Source of the DNA: Paenibacillus alvei DSM 29
GTDB taxonomy: Bacteria > Bacillota > Bacilli > Paenibacillales > Paenibacillaceae
DNA length: 64,000 nt
NCBI RefSeq assembly: GCF_000293805.1
Contig: NZ_AMBZ01000006.1
Span: 310,001-374,000 of the forward strand
Direction: 5' to 3'
Part shown: one piece after another, positions 1-8,375 of the stretch
How the letters are laid out: every line of letters starts with the position of its first letter
Position numbering within the stretch: the stretch's first letter is position 1
Made by a program: the position numbers and the translations under genes
The notes under the pieces: generated by a model
What the model was told of the DNA's origin: nothing
The model's input: only the letters and a program-made list of their open reading frames with translations
The model's database searches: none

Positions 1-65
1 TGAAGTCAAAACTGAATATACAAAGATATGTGGATTTACATTTTACGAGGAAAGGAGGAAAAAAC

Positions 66-383
66 TTGAGTACAAGATTAAGCAATACGTTAAAGGAGCA
101 GATGGAATCCACAAATTTGATTGCACGTGAACTACTAGGAAATGTGAATTTTGATGCCACTGGAAATGAAGTCATTGTAACCGCGGCACAAGAGAGCGCC
201 CTCGACACTTATGGAGACATGTTGGAAGCTCATGAACATGAACTTATTGAACAATTGCATCGTGTCGTGGTGGAGTACAGTGCAAAAATTGCTGCTAATC
301 GTAATCTGCAACGCTTAATCGGTCGAGAAGTTGGTAGACGTGAAGTTCTCAGAGAACGAATTGAAGCAGGTGAAGACATATGA
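66..383 (+). CDS. Hypothetical early prophage protein
   Basis: 106 residues from a TTG start at 66, chosen because an AAAGGAGG-type ribosome binding site lies 7-8 bases upstream; an ATG at 30 in the same frame has none. The protein is charged and mostly helical by composition, with no membrane segment or motif I recognise. Its stop overlaps the ATG of the next gene (ATGA at 380-383), so the two are translationally coupled in the early operon just ahead of the transposase. I do not recognise its family and assign no function. Confidence 0.7.
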   Translation: MSTRLSNTLKEQMESTNLIARELLGNVNFDATGNEVIVTAAQESALDTYGDMLEAHEHELIEQLHRVVVEYSAKIAANRNLQRLIGREVGRREVLRERIEAGEDI

Positions 384-592
384 AGAAACGACAACTATCG
401 CCACTCGGCGTCATCATCAAAACTAGACTCATGGAAATGGGGAAAACGCAGTATCAGCTTGCTTGCGAAATTGGAACAAGCAGTAATTATATCTACCTGA
501 TCTTGGTTGGGGAGCGTTCAGGGAAAACGTACATACCGAAAATTGCCGAAGCTCTCGGAATGGATTCCCATGAGCTCAGTCGAACAGCCTAG
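380..592 (+). CDS. Cro/CI-type helix-turn-helix regulator
   Basis: 70 residues forming little more than one HTH_3/XRE DNA-binding domain. The helix-turn-helix is visible at about residues 23-45 (TQYQLACEIGTSSNYIYLIL), followed by a helix containing IAEALGMD. It sits just upstream of the transposase, the position of Ner in Mu, so it may be the early-operon negative regulator. That role is inferred from position and size only. Its start overlaps the stop of the previous gene. Other small XRE regulators, including a cI fragment, cannot be excluded. Confidence 0.75.
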   Translation: MKKRQLSPLGVIIKTRLMEMGKTQYQLACEIGTSSNYIYLILVGERSGKTYIPKIAEALGMDSHELSRTA

Positions 593-764
593 AGTTATTT
601 ATGGAGAAACGCAGACATACAAGGAGGATATTACTCGATGGGGTTGATAAAACAACAAGAGAGCGTCCCACCCTTCCACGGTAGACGCCCTCATTTAATC
701 CCATTATGAACATTAACTCCTTCATTGTAGCATGAACGCGTTCGCTTGGGAAGGAGGAACAAAC
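593..764 (+). other. Leader before transposase: micro-ORF and hairpin
   Basis: 172 bases without a conventional gene. An AAGGAGGA site (621-628) precedes a 23-codon reading frame at 638-709 (start MGLIKQQES). Within it lies an inverted repeat, GAGAGCGTC (659-667) against GACGCCCTC (683-691), with 8 of 9 pairs. On the minus strand the hairpin is followed by TTGTTGTTTT, the layout of a terminator for leftward transcription. On the plus strand it could act as an attenuator in front of the transposase. Both roles are inference. Confidence 0.4.
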
Positions 765-2840
765 TTGTCGGAAATATACATCACCCTACAAGAAGCTGCC
801 GGATTTGAAGGCATGAGCTACGAAGCAATCAAGAAAAAAGCACAGCGATCTCCAGAAGCATTCAATGCTAAGAAGGAAGCCACGGAGAATGGTGGTAAAG
901 AACGTGTACTTGTTGCCCTGTCTACGCTTAGCAAGAAGGCCCAACAAGCATATAAGCATGTCATAGGTATTGACGGAGCAGATATGGTCATCAATGAACA
1001 TGTTAATGAAAAAGAAATTCCGTGGTACGTCGATGTCGATCCTGCCCAGTACATTGATAAATATAGCAATTCATATTATGAGGCGGTTGAGTTAACGAAG
1101 GTTATTCGTGAGTTTTTAAATTACAGCGACCGTGATCGTACTGAATTCGCTGCTAATATTGCTGAAGCAAACGGCATGAGTCAACGAACTCTTTACCGGC
1201 ATTCCCAAAGCTATTTAGAAGCGAGTGCTTGGGCGCTAAAGATGAGCAAACAAGATGGAAAGGACTATGACTTTTTTAAGGTGCTGGCGCTCTGTCGAAA
1301 GCCCAAACAGAAGCATACTTTTCCTTCGCTTACACCCGAGGTAAGAGCATTCATAGAAAACCTGTGGTTTGAACCAGTATTCGCAAGTAACAACGGAACG
1401 ATTGAAATGTTATACGGAAAACTCATGAAGATAGGATCAATGAACTGTTGGGACATCCCATCATACCCAACAGTTGCTCGATATATTGGATATTTGATGG
1501 ATGTGAAGCGCGGCAAAAATGCCCGGTTACTAGCTGGAAAAGGGATGCGTGAATTCAAAAATCAGCGAATGGTAAAAGCGTCACGCAACATTAAGGCATT
1601 GCCGGTTATGGGGCTTGTACAAGGTGACGAGCATACATTCGATGTTTGGGTGAAGTATACCTACCCGAACGGAAAATCCAAGGCGATTCGTCCTCAACTC
1701 GTTGCCTGGCTCGATACCCGCAGCCGCTGCATCGTTGGTGACGTCATTTGTGTCAAAGCGAACTCGCAAGTCTTGAAGCAATCATTACTGAACATGATTT
1801 ATGGAGAAATTGGCGGCGTTCCTGAATGGTTGTTAATTGATAATGGGAAAGATTACACGGCTGAAGCAATGACCGGACGCAAACGTAATGAGCGCGTCAG
1901 CTTTGACAGTGAAACGAAAGGCTTCTACCGTAGCATCGGCATCAAGGATGACATGCGAAGCCTCCCATATCAGCCTTGGTCGAAGGCACAAATTGAACGT
2001 TTTTTCGGTACTTTGATCAGTAAGTTTGAAAAATGGCTCGGTAGCTACACGGGTACGCTCACTGGTTCCAAGACAGCAGCCAAGGTCAATAAGGATATTC
2101 CGAAGATGCTGGAACGTGATGAACTATTGACACTCGATGAGTTCTATAGCCTTTGGTGCGAGTGGCGCGACGAGTATCACCGTACATATCACAGTGGACT
2201 GAAGGAACAAGGCGACAAGTGGCGTACGCCACTAGGGGTATTCCAGCTAGCAGAACGTTATGAGAAAGCGCCGCCGCCGAAGTCATACGCAACCATCTTG
2301 ATGATGAAAGCTGAGCGTGTACTGGTTCGGAACATCGGAATTAAGAAGTTCGGTTATGAATATCGCGCTGATGAGCTCTGTCATTATATCGGTGACAAGG
2401 TAGATATCAAATGGGATCAGAACGATGTGACCAAGCTCTATGTATATACAACGGATGGGGACAAAATTTGTGAAGCATTCAGCCAAGAATTACTGCTCAT
2501 TGCCCCGAAGATGCCTCAAAAGGCACTGGAAGATCACTTGAAGATGCAGAAGCGTCAGCTACGGCAGACAAAGGACGAACTGGCGTACTACACAACGCCG
2601 CTTGAAGAACGCGATCCGCAATATCAGGGCTATGGCAATGATGTGGCTGGTTTTATCTTCAAGAACGATACTCCAACACAGAAGCAAGGCTCTTCGAAGC
2701 TGGTCGCATTACCGGATGACAAACAGTTCAAGGACGAACTTCGTTCTCGAAAGACGATAAAGGCAAGTAGTAACGAAACAGATGACTTCCTACAGAAGCA
2801 AGCGGAGAAAGCCCTCGCAGAGCTTCGCAAACTTGGATAA
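765..2840 (+). CDS. MuA-type DDE transposase
   Basis: 691 residues from the TTG at 765, which has an AAGGAGG site at 751-757; an upstream ATG at 732 lacks one. MuA proteins bind the phage ends, cut them and join them to target DNA. The DDE catalytic triad is clear: Asp in VQGDEHTFD (residue 288 from TTG), Asp in LLIDNGKDY (359) and Glu in WSKAQIERFFG (411), corresponding to MuA D269, D336 and E392. The N-terminal ~200 residues should hold the end- and enhancer-binding helices, and the last ~60 residues are basic and charged like the MuB/ClpX-contacting tail. The next gene (MuB type) follows after 15 bases. Length is close to MuA (663 residues). Confidence 0.96.
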   Translation: MSEIYITLQEAAGFEGMSYEAIKKKAQRSPEAFNAKKEATENGGKERVLVALSTLSKKAQQAYKHVIGIDGADMVINEHVNEKEIPWYVDVDPAQYIDKYSNSYYEAVELTKVIREFLNYSDRDRTEFAANIAEANGMSQRTLYRHSQSYLEASAWALKMSKQDGKDYDFFKVLALCRKPKQKHTFPSLTPEVRAFIENLWFEPVFASNNGTIEMLYGKLMKIGSMNCWDIPSYPTVARYIGYLMDVKRGKNARLLAGKGMREFKNQRMVKASRNIKALPVMGLVQGDEHTFDVWVKYTYPNGKSKAIRPQLVAWLDTRSRCIVGDVICVKANSQVLKQSLLNMIYGEIGGVPEWLLIDNGKDYTAEAMTGRKRNERVSFDSETKGFYRSIGIKDDMRSLPYQPWSKAQIERFFGTLISKFEKWLGSYTGTLTGSKTAAKVNKDIPKMLERDELLTLDEFYSLWCEWRDEYHRTYHSGLKEQGDKWRTPLGVFQLAERYEKAPPPKSYATILMMKAERVLVRNIGIKKFGYEYRADELCHYIGDKVDIKWDQNDVTKLYVYTTDGDKICEAFSQELLLIAPKMPQKALEDHLKMQKRQLRQTKDELAYYTTPLEERDPQYQGYGNDVAGFIFKNDTPTQKQGSSKLVALPDDKQFKDELRSRKTIKASSNETDDFLQKQAEKALAELRKLG

Positions 2841-2855
2841 TGAGGAGGAATTAAT

Positions 2856-3845
2856 GTGGCAGCCGCAGCGCTCTATTCGATTCAAGGCGAAACGCCTACA
2901 ACCCTGGCGATACAACTAAAGGGCATGATGGATAAAAACGGGATGACAATCACGGAACTGGCTAGAGAAATCAATTACTCTCGTCCAGCACTCTCTCAAT
3001 ATATCAATGGAAAGTACCCTTCTGATCCGACTGACATCGAACAAGCAATATCAAGCTTCATATCTTCCCGTGGTGGAGAAGTAGCAGCAACTAGTGAACG
3101 GACAATCATGACACTGTCAAAGCCCCAATTCGTCGAGAGCCGGGACGCTACAGCTATCATAGGAGCGTGTCAGTCCTGTCAATCCTTCACTGCTCTAGGT
3201 ATCATCGTAGGGAAATCAGGATACGGAAAAACGCATACGCTCAAGTATTATGCTCGTTCCCCGAAGGTTGCTTATATCGAATGCGACGACACAATGGGAC
3301 AACGCGATCTGGTCAAAGCTATCGAAAAGGCTCTCGGATTACCCAATGGATACGGATCAATCTGGGAGCGTGTAAACGGCATTCGTGAATTTTTTAATTG
3401 CAATCCTGGATACTTGCTCATCATTGATGAGGCGGACAAACTGGTCAGCAAATACAGTCAAAAGAAGATGGAAATATTGCGCGGTATATTCGATCAATCC
3501 GATGTTGGAATGATCATTGCCGGGGAGCCAAAGCTGGAAGCACTAATCAAGGGATTTATAAATCGGTTTGCGAACCGTGTTGACTTCTACGTTGCTCTGA
3601 AAGGGCTATCGTCCAACGAGGTACGCAAATATCTCGGAAACTTCAATATTGAGGAAGATGCTGTTCAAGAGCTTGTAACCCGGGCGACTAACAATAAGAA
3701 CGGATGTTTCCGATTACTCGACCGGACAGTAAACAACATTCTTCGAGTATTGAATATGCGGAATTCCGAACCTTCTGGTGAAGCATCTGCTCCCCTGATT
3801 ACTTCGGAGATAATCACCCAGGCTAGCAATATGATGATGCTGTAG
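2856..3845 (+). CDS. MuB-type AAA+ transposition target ATPase
   Basis: 329 residues from a GTG start behind GAGGAGG. The N-terminal ~70 residues are an HTH (TITELAREINYSRPALSQYI), as in MuB. A P-loop follows: Walker A GKSGYGKT at 119-126 and Walker B YLLIIDEADK around 186-195. MuB coats DNA in an ATP-dependent way, selects target sites, gives target immunity and stimulates MuA. Its place directly after the transposase supports the call. It is slightly longer than Mu MuB (312 residues). Confidence 0.95.
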   Translation: MAAAALYSIQGETPTTLAIQLKGMMDKNGMTITELAREINYSRPALSQYINGKYPSDPTDIEQAISSFISSRGGEVAATSERTIMTLSKPQFVESRDATAIIGACQSCQSFTALGIIVGKSGYGKTHTLKYYARSPKVAYIECDDTMGQRDLVKAIEKALGLPNGYGSIWERVNGIREFFNCNPGYLLIIDEADKLVSKYSQKKMEILRGIFDQSDVGMIIAGEPKLEALIKGFINRFANRVDFYVALKGLSSNEVRKYLGNFNIEEDAVQELVTRATNNKNGCFRLLDRTVNNILRVLNMRNSEPSGEASAPLITSEIITQASNMMML

Positions 3846-3854
3846 GAGGTACAG

Positions 3855-4208
3855 ATGATGAAAAGATATTCGAACCCATCCGATCCTGTCGTTCGCTTGT
3901 TCAGTCTGCTGCAACATGTATGCTTGCCCATTCCAGTGACACCAGCAGCAATTGTATCTGGTCTCACTGAAGAGGAAGTTCACATCACATTGAATGATTC
4001 GCCAGATTATAACATCCATAGTAAATACATTCATGCAAGACCTTCCTACCAAAAGGCATTAGCTGACATGAGAGATGAGATGGGGGAAACGATGACGCTA
4101 GAAGAAGTGAATCGCCTCTATCACGAATTGCATTATGGATTCCTTATCTCTGACGGAAAATTCGTTAGTGCATTCCATGAAGCCCATCCTGATGCAGCGG
4201 TTTCATAA
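3855..4208 (+). CDS. Hypothetical early prophage protein
   Basis: 117 residues with two adjacent ATG codons (3855 and 3858) after AGGAGGT; the second has the better spacing. The soluble protein has no clear motif. The segment TPAAIVSGLTEEEVHITL could be a small helix-turn-helix but is too weak to name. It follows the MuB-like gene after 9 bases and belongs to the same early operon. Function unknown. Confidence 0.65.
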   Translation: MMKRYSNPSDPVVRLFSLLQHVCLPIPVTPAAIVSGLTEEEVHITLNDSPDYNIHSKYIHARPSYQKALADMRDEMGETMTLEEVNRLYHELHYGFLISDGKFVSAFHEAHPDAAVS

Positions 4209-4221
4209 GTTAGCGCAACAT

Positions 4222-4243
4222 CGCCCTGGTTTATACCGGGGCG
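4222..4243 (+). terminator. Hairpin between early genes
   Basis: CGCCCTGGT and ACCGGGGCG form a 9-base stem (one G-U pair) around TTAT. No T-run follows, so it is a weak terminator, an attenuator or an mRNA-processing element between the MuB-side genes and the AbrB-like gene. Confidence 0.4.
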
Positions 4244-4271
4244 TCAATTAAATATACAAGGAGGAACGCAA

Positions 4272-4562
4272 ATGAAAGAATTCAGCAAGAGACTAAGCAA
4301 GAGCGGTTCCATCACGTTCCCAGCAGCGCTTCGCAGGGAATATGGGCTGTCAGATGGTGAAAAATTTAGTATCTCGGTTGATGGCGAGGATGGAACAATT
4401 TTTCTTCAGCGAACACATGGGAGCTGTATGTTCTGCAAATCGGAGAAGGAATTGATTATATTCTATGGTCGTTTCATATGCTCCTGCTGTGTGCAAAACA
4501 TGGATGCAGATGTCTCAGAACGAAGATTTGCGAATGCTTTTGAAGGAGCTGCTGCTGAATGA
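4272..4562 (+). CDS. AbrB/SpoVT-type DNA-binding protein with Cys knuckle
   Basis: 96 residues behind AAGGAGG. Residues ~4-45 look like the swapped-hairpin AbrB fold (KRLSKSGSITFPAALRREYGLSDGEKFSISVD), the type used by AbrB, SpoVT and MazE antitoxins. Residues ~51-75 add CxxC and CSCC pairs (CMFC...CSCC) that probably bind zinc. AbrB-type proteins act as dimeric transcription regulators. No toxin gene is adjacent, so regulation of early phage genes is more likely than an antitoxin role (inference). Its stop overlaps the next start (ATGA at 4559-4562). Confidence 0.75.
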   Translation: MKEFSKRLSKSGSITFPAALRREYGLSDGEKFSISVDGEDGTIFLQRTHGSCMFCKSEKELIIFYGRFICSCCVQNMDADVSERRFANAFEGAAAE

Positions 4563-5191
4563 GCTCAACACTTGCACAGAAAGTTGACGAGGCAATCGCC
4601 CTGGAACAACAGATGAAGAAATGCAAGAAGCAGATGGATTCCATCAAGGCAGAACTCACCACAGCGGCCTATGCAGAGATGGATAACAAGAACCTTTCCT
4701 TCTTCCAGATCACTGGTGAGAACGGTCGCTTCAACGTAGTATACAAGGAAAAATTCGAAGTCGACAACTATGACAACCTTATTGACGTACTCGGTGAAGT
4801 AGCTCTGTCGAAGGTCAGTCGCAGACAAGAAGTCAAGTATGAAACAGACTCACGATTCAAGATGGCTCTTATTGCTCTCTATAAGGCTGAGTACACTACG
4901 GATGTTACTATCGAGAGCATCATCAGTGGGCTTGGGCTCGGTGAGGATGTAATCAAAGCATTAAAGAAGAAGCTCAAAGGTGAATACCTGAAGGACAAGC
5001 AGCTCCTGGAGAGTGTTGGTGTGACTGGTGAGCTTGAAGAAGAGCTCGATGCAATCAGAATGGTTAAGAATGGCGAGCTCGTTGAACGTTTCTTCGGTCA
5101 ACTATCCAAGGAGCAAACTGACATCATCAGAAACGCGGTATATGTGGAAGACAGCATCAGTGTGGGGCTAGAGATCAACAAAGATACGTGA
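4559..5191 (+). CDS. Hypothetical early prophage protein
   Basis: 210 residues. The N-terminal ~35 residues form a Lys-rich helix that could be a coiled coil (ALEQQMKKCKKQMDSIKAEL). The rest is mixed and charged, with no signal peptide or membrane segment. The position between an AbrB-like gene and gemA resembles where Mu keeps its Gam and host-takeover genes, but the sequence does not let me call it Gam. It is coupled to the upstream gene by a 4-base overlap and ends just before gemA. Confidence 0.65.
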   Translation: MSSTLAQKVDEAIALEQQMKKCKKQMDSIKAELTTAAYAEMDNKNLSFFQITGENGRFNVVYKEKFEVDNYDNLIDVLGEVALSKVSRRQEVKYETDSRFKMALIALYKAEYTTDVTIESIISGLGLGEDVIKALKKKLKGEYLKDKQLLESVGVTGELEEELDAIRMVKNGELVERFFGQLSKEQTDIIRNAVYVEDSISVGLEINKDT

Positions 5192-5205
5192 GGAGACGGA
5201 CACTC

Positions 5206-5613
5206 ATGGATAAGATCACCTATCCGCAGATGAAGAACATATTTGGGCTTGCCAAGCAAGCCCAAATCAATAATGACGAACTGCATGACTTGGTACATTC
5301 AGTTACGGGATCAAATAGCATCAAAGCATTAAATAAGTCCCAAGGCATCAAAGTAATTGATAGGCTGAATCAACTACTCGGCAAAGGCAAGCCATCCACG
5401 CGAGCGACTCCTAACCAGATATGGCAAATTAACAAGTTGGCGAAAGAATTAGGATGGAACACTGATCCTCGTAGGCTTCGCGGTTTCATAGAGAAGCAAC
5501 AAGGCGTCAGCCATACGAGCTACCTCTCACCCAACCAAGCTAGCCGGGTCATCGAGGCTCTAAAAGCAATGAAACAACGGGAAGGAGTGAAAGCCGATGT
5601 CGGACGCTCTTGA
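5206..5613 (+). CDS. gemA: GemA (Mu gp16) family regulatory protein
   Basis: 135 residues from the ATG at 5206, with AGGAGA upstream; a GTG at 5188 in frame is less likely. Two features of the gp16/GemA family (DUF1018) are visible. The N-terminal segment YPQMKNIFGLAKQAQINNDE precedes LHDLVHSVTGSNSIKALNKSQGIKVIDRL. The C-terminal half has TPNQIWQINKLAKELGW and SYLSPNQASRVIEAL. In Mu, GemA modulates host gene expression and DNA topology during development. It overlaps the next gene by 17 bases. Confidence 0.88.
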   Translation: MDKITYPQMKNIFGLAKQAQINNDELHDLVHSVTGSNSIKALNKSQGIKVIDRLNQLLGKGKPSTRATPNQIWQINKLAKELGWNTDPRRLRGFIEKQQGVSHTSYLSPNQASRVIEALKAMKQREGVKADVGRS

Positions 5614-5962
5614 ACGGTATTCACCAGCACAACGGCAAGTCATCGAAGCATATTGGGATGCTATACGTTTCACTCGTAGCACAGGCAAGATTTCTGAAGG
5701 CATCAAGCAGCGCGAATACGAATATTGGGCTAAGTATGAGCCTACTCTTGTCATCAGGGCGCTCTCCATACACATGGAGAAGTATCCGAATATCAAGGAG
5801 AACTACACGCGGGGCATCCTTCGCAATCTCCTGAAAGGTGGTGCTGTCCATGCGAAAGTCGAAAGAGAGCGTAGCCGATCTGTTCAGAAGCCTTCAAGCA
5901 GCCAGGGCAAACGCGATATCAGCGCCGAAGAAGCCTTCAGAAGAAAGCTCGCTGGCTTATGA
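5597..5962 (+). CDS. DnaD-like replication protein (short)
   Basis: 121 residues after GAAGGAG. The run from residue ~10 to 80 (VIEAYWDAIRFTRSTGKISE ... YEPTLVIRALSIHMEK ... NYTRGILRNLL) resembles the C-terminal DnaD/DnaB2 domain used by Gram-positive phages to load helicase. The tail is basic and Ser-rich. The next gene, in another frame, overlaps it by 113 bases and encodes a DnaC-like ATPase, the normal partner. Such a pair is not part of classical Mu. Family assignment is by pattern only. Confidence 0.6.
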   Translation: MSDALERYSPAQRQVIEAYWDAIRFTRSTGKISEGIKQREYEYWAKYEPTLVIRALSIHMEKYPNIKENYTRGILRNLLKGGAVHAKVERERSRSVQKPSSSQGKRDISAEEAFRRKLAGL

Positions 5963-6698
5963 GTGCCAGGAGTGCCGGGACGAGGGCGTCATTTTAGACC
6001 CCATACGAAACGTGGCACGTCAATGCCTGTGTATGCAGCGTAAAAAACTGAAGCGCGTCATGAAATCCACTAACATGGGCGAAGATGCTCTTCTCAAAAC
6101 ATTTGACAATTTTGATTTGAGTGACCTGGATCAGCGTGTCATTAACTCATATGAGCTAGCGCGTGAATATTCGGACGGATTGATCTATCGTATCAAGAAT
6201 GCAAAAAGCCTGAAGGGTGTCCCTTGGTTTGGAATTTTGGGCACTTCTGGAAGTGGGAAGACTCACCTGGTTACGGCAGCGGTTGCCCCTCTAATCAAGT
6301 ACGATGTGTACCCCCTCTTTTTTAATTGGGTACAGAGCTTTACAGAATGGTTTTCTTATTACAACACGGATGAATCTTATATGGTTGAAGAGATTCGCCA
6401 ACGCATATACAACTGTGAATTGCTGGTTGTAGACGACATATGCAAAGAGAGCCAAAAAGACACATGGATCAAAGAGTTTTACGGTATTGTCGATTATCGT
6501 TACCGCAAGCAACTCCCTATTGTCTACACCAGCGAATACTTCGCTGAATTGATTGGATTTCTATCAAAGGCTACGGCTGGACGTTTATTTGAACGAACGG
6601 TAAGTCCTAAGGGCAAGAAGTTCCTGGGGGAGATGCTCCTGAATGATGGTGAAGATCCACTTGCCTTAGATTACCGATTTAAGGAACTGTTCAGGTGA
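5850..6698 (+). CDS. DnaC/IstB-like helicase-loader ATPase
   Basis: 282 residues from the ATG at 5850; a GTG at 5838 is also open. An N-terminal zinc-type motif, CxxC (39, 42) and CLC (59, 61), precedes a P-loop, GTSGSGKT at 131-138, and Walker B LLVVDDICKE near residue 201-210. The sensor region (IVYTSEY) matches DnaC/DnaI loaders, which place the replicative helicase on DNA. With the overlapping DnaD-like gene it forms a replication-recruitment module beside the MuB-like ATPase. Confidence 0.85.
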   Translation: MRKSKESVADLFRSLQAARANAISAPKKPSEESSLAYECQECRDEGVILDPIRNVARQCLCMQRKKLKRVMKSTNMGEDALLKTFDNFDLSDLDQRVINSYELAREYSDGLIYRIKNAKSLKGVPWFGILGTSGSGKTHLVTAAVAPLIKYDVYPLFFNWVQSFTEWFSYYNTDESYMVEEIRQRIYNCELLVVDDICKESQKDTWIKEFYGIVDYRYRKQLPIVYTSEYFAELIGFLSKATAGRLFERTVSPKGKKFLGEMLLNDGEDPLALDYRFKELFR

Positions 6699-6711
6699 AA
6701 GGTGTGGTTCT

Positions 6712-6891
6712 ATGACTGACTACAAGAAAGTTAATTCTTACACATTGACTCCAGAGCAACTAGAAGCGGAGCGTAAGCGACTCGATGCAATGAAGCCTAG
6801 ACATTATAGCGGAAATGATGTTGCCATTCTTGCCCCACAAATTGGTTACAACGGTAAGTATCTTAAAAAGGGTGGCGAATGGTACAGATAG
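6712..6891 (+). CDS. Hypothetical small prophage protein
   Basis: 59 residues (MTDYKKVNSYTLTPEQLEAE...), beginning 14 bases after the DnaC-like gene behind a weak AAAGGTG site. It is hydrophilic, with a Lys/Arg-rich middle and a Gly-Tyr-rich end, and no known motif. The open frame, spacing and coding-like composition support it as real. Function unknown. Confidence 0.55.
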   Translation: MTDYKKVNSYTLTPEQLEAERKRLDAMKPRHYSGNDVAILAPQIGYNGKYLKKGGEWYR

Positions 6892-6937
6892 ACTAATCAT
6901 GTCGTTATTATCAAGAAAAGTGGCAAAGGAGAAGCGA

Positions 6938-7165
6938 ATGACTAAGCGTAAACCGAAGCCAGAACCAGTGTTAATTGCAGCCCAACCCGATCCGAATCGC
7001 TGCTTCGTCCACTTCTCCAAGGCATTTCCTACTGCTGGCACGATGGCGGTCAGCTTGGAGAGTCTAGCGAATCAACTTCGTAAGCAGCCGATGGATAGAA
7101 AGGTATCCTCGATCCAATTGCTTCGGCATATTTTTGAGATCAACTTTGAGGAGGTGGAAAAATGA
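6938..7165 (+). CDS. Hypothetical small prophage protein
   Basis: 75 residues from the ATG at 6938 with AAAGGAGA upstream; the longer frame from 6815 lacks a ribosome site and overlaps the previous gene. The N-terminus is basic (MTKRKPKPEP). The rest is soluble and predicted helical. Stop and next start overlap (ATGA at 7162-7165). Not recognised. Confidence 0.6.
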   Translation: MTKRKPKPEPVLIAAQPDPNRCFVHFSKAFPTAGTMAVSLESLANQLRKQPMDRKVSSIQLLRHIFEINFEEVEK

Positions 7166-7584
7166 AGCCAACAAGCAGTATGACAATTGAAGACTGGAAA
7201 ACCGTTGAAAAGAACTTGAGACATCTGCACTACCCTGTGGAATTAAATTGTGATGGTTACCCAGTAACATTGGTTCTTGAGAGGGTTACCCCGTTTAAGA
7301 ACGGCATTGCAGTGTATATCGATGGAACTGTTAAGGGCTCATGGATAATTGATGATTGCGAAGAACGACGCAGATTCATGCGACCTATCACGAAGCAACT
7401 TTTCACTAGAAAACAACTAGAAAGTGCTAAAAAAGTAAGCAAGAAATATTACAGGGACGCAGCAGCACAGAAATATACCTATCATGATCATCGTTGGTAT
7501 TCTTTTGGTTCGTTGAAGAGACATTTGATCAAGAACAATGAAGTAATAGAGATTAAAAGCCGTAAAGGAAGTGTCGCAGGATGA
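7162..7584 (+). CDS. Hypothetical prophage protein
   Basis: 140 residues, soluble and basic at the C-terminus. It has a beta-rich first half (YPVELNCDGYPVTLVLERV ... GIAVYIDGTVKGSW) and a charged helical second half with several Tyr/His. I see no motif that names a family. It overlaps both neighbours by 4 bases (ATGA), placing it in one translationally coupled chain with the preceding small gene and the lysis amidase. Confidence 0.65.
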   Translation: MKPTSSMTIEDWKTVEKNLRHLHYPVELNCDGYPVTLVLERVTPFKNGIAVYIDGTVKGSWIIDDCEERRRFMRPITKQLFTRKQLESAKKVSKKYYRDAAAQKYTYHDHRWYSFGSLKRHLIKNNEVIEIKSRKGSVAG

Positions 7585-8324
7585 TCTATCGTAAGGATCA
7601 CATCCCGAAAAATACAATGAAGAATCGTCGCCCTGGATACCCAATGGACGCGACGACGATTACCATACACAATACTGGAAATCCGACGAGCAGCGCTGCA
7701 AATGAACGCGGTTGGTTGACAAATCCTAAGAATGATCGCATAGCTTCCTTTCACATCGCAATCGACGAAAATGAAGCAGTAGAATGCATTCCATTGACTG
7801 AAAATGCATGGCATGCAGGAGATGGCAGTAGCATGAAGTCCGGTAATCGGACGAGCATCGGAATTGAAATATGCGAATCCGGGAATTACCAGAAAACTCT
7901 CCACAATGCAGCGCAGCTCGTCGCAAACATGCTACAGGAACGTGGATGGGGTGTTGAAAGATTAAGACGTCACTATGATTGGTCAGGAAAGATATGCCCT
8001 AGGCTCATGCACGATGGCGGGAAGTGGACAGGATGGTACTCATTCATTGAAATGGTCAAATCGAACCTCAAATCTGAACCGAGAAAGGACGAAGAACCGA
8101 TGACAAGAGAAGAAAAAGCTGAGTTTGACAAGCTGAAGAAGACAGTAGAAGAACAAAGCAAGCTGCTGAAAGAACTGCAAGGGCAAAAAGAAATTGATCC
8201 CCCAACATGGGCAAAGGAAGCTGCAGCCTACTACGAAAAGGAAATGTCAACGTTGAAAGGCAGTTATGATTTTTGGCGGCTGCTAACCATCCAGTGCCGG
8301 AAGGAAAAAGGTCGTTCCGCATAA
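7581..8324 (+). CDS. N-acetylmuramoyl-L-alanine amidase (endolysin)
   Basis: 247 residues. Residues ~20-155 form an Amidase_2/T7-lysozyme-type domain. The zinc ligands are H30 (ITIHNTG), H131 (RRHYDWSGKICP) and C139, matching T7 lysozyme H17, H122 and C130. The enzyme cuts the MurNAc-L-Ala bond of peptidoglycan at lysis. Residues ~165-215 are a charged coiled-coil linker and the end may be a short wall-binding or oligomerisation segment. No signal peptide is present, so export probably needs a holin; the membrane protein at 8814 is a candidate. Confidence 0.92.
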   Translation: MIYRKDHIPKNTMKNRRPGYPMDATTITIHNTGNPTSSAANERGWLTNPKNDRIASFHIAIDENEAVECIPLTENAWHAGDGSSMKSGNRTSIGIEICESGNYQKTLHNAAQLVANMLQERGWGVERLRRHYDWSGKICPRLMHDGGKWTGWYSFIEMVKSNLKSEPRKDEEPMTREEKAEFDKLKKTVEEQSKLLKELQGQKEIDPPTWAKEAAAYYEKEMSTLKGSYDFWRLLTIQCRKEKGRSA

Positions 8325-8330
8325 TGGTCA

Positions 8331-8357
8331 TTGACATTTTTGATTATCTGCTATAAT
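8331..8357 (+). promoter_or_regulatory. Strong SigA-type promoter before the Mor-like gene
   Basis: TTGACA at 8331-8336 and TATAAT at 8352-8357 are perfect consensus boxes, with an upstream TG making an extended -10 (TGCTATAAT). The spacer is 15 bases, shorter than the ideal 17. The AGGAGG site of the next gene begins 2 bases after the -10 box, so transcripts would start within or just after it. Confidence 0.7.
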
Positions 8358-8375
8358 TAGGAGGTGATCCACCGG

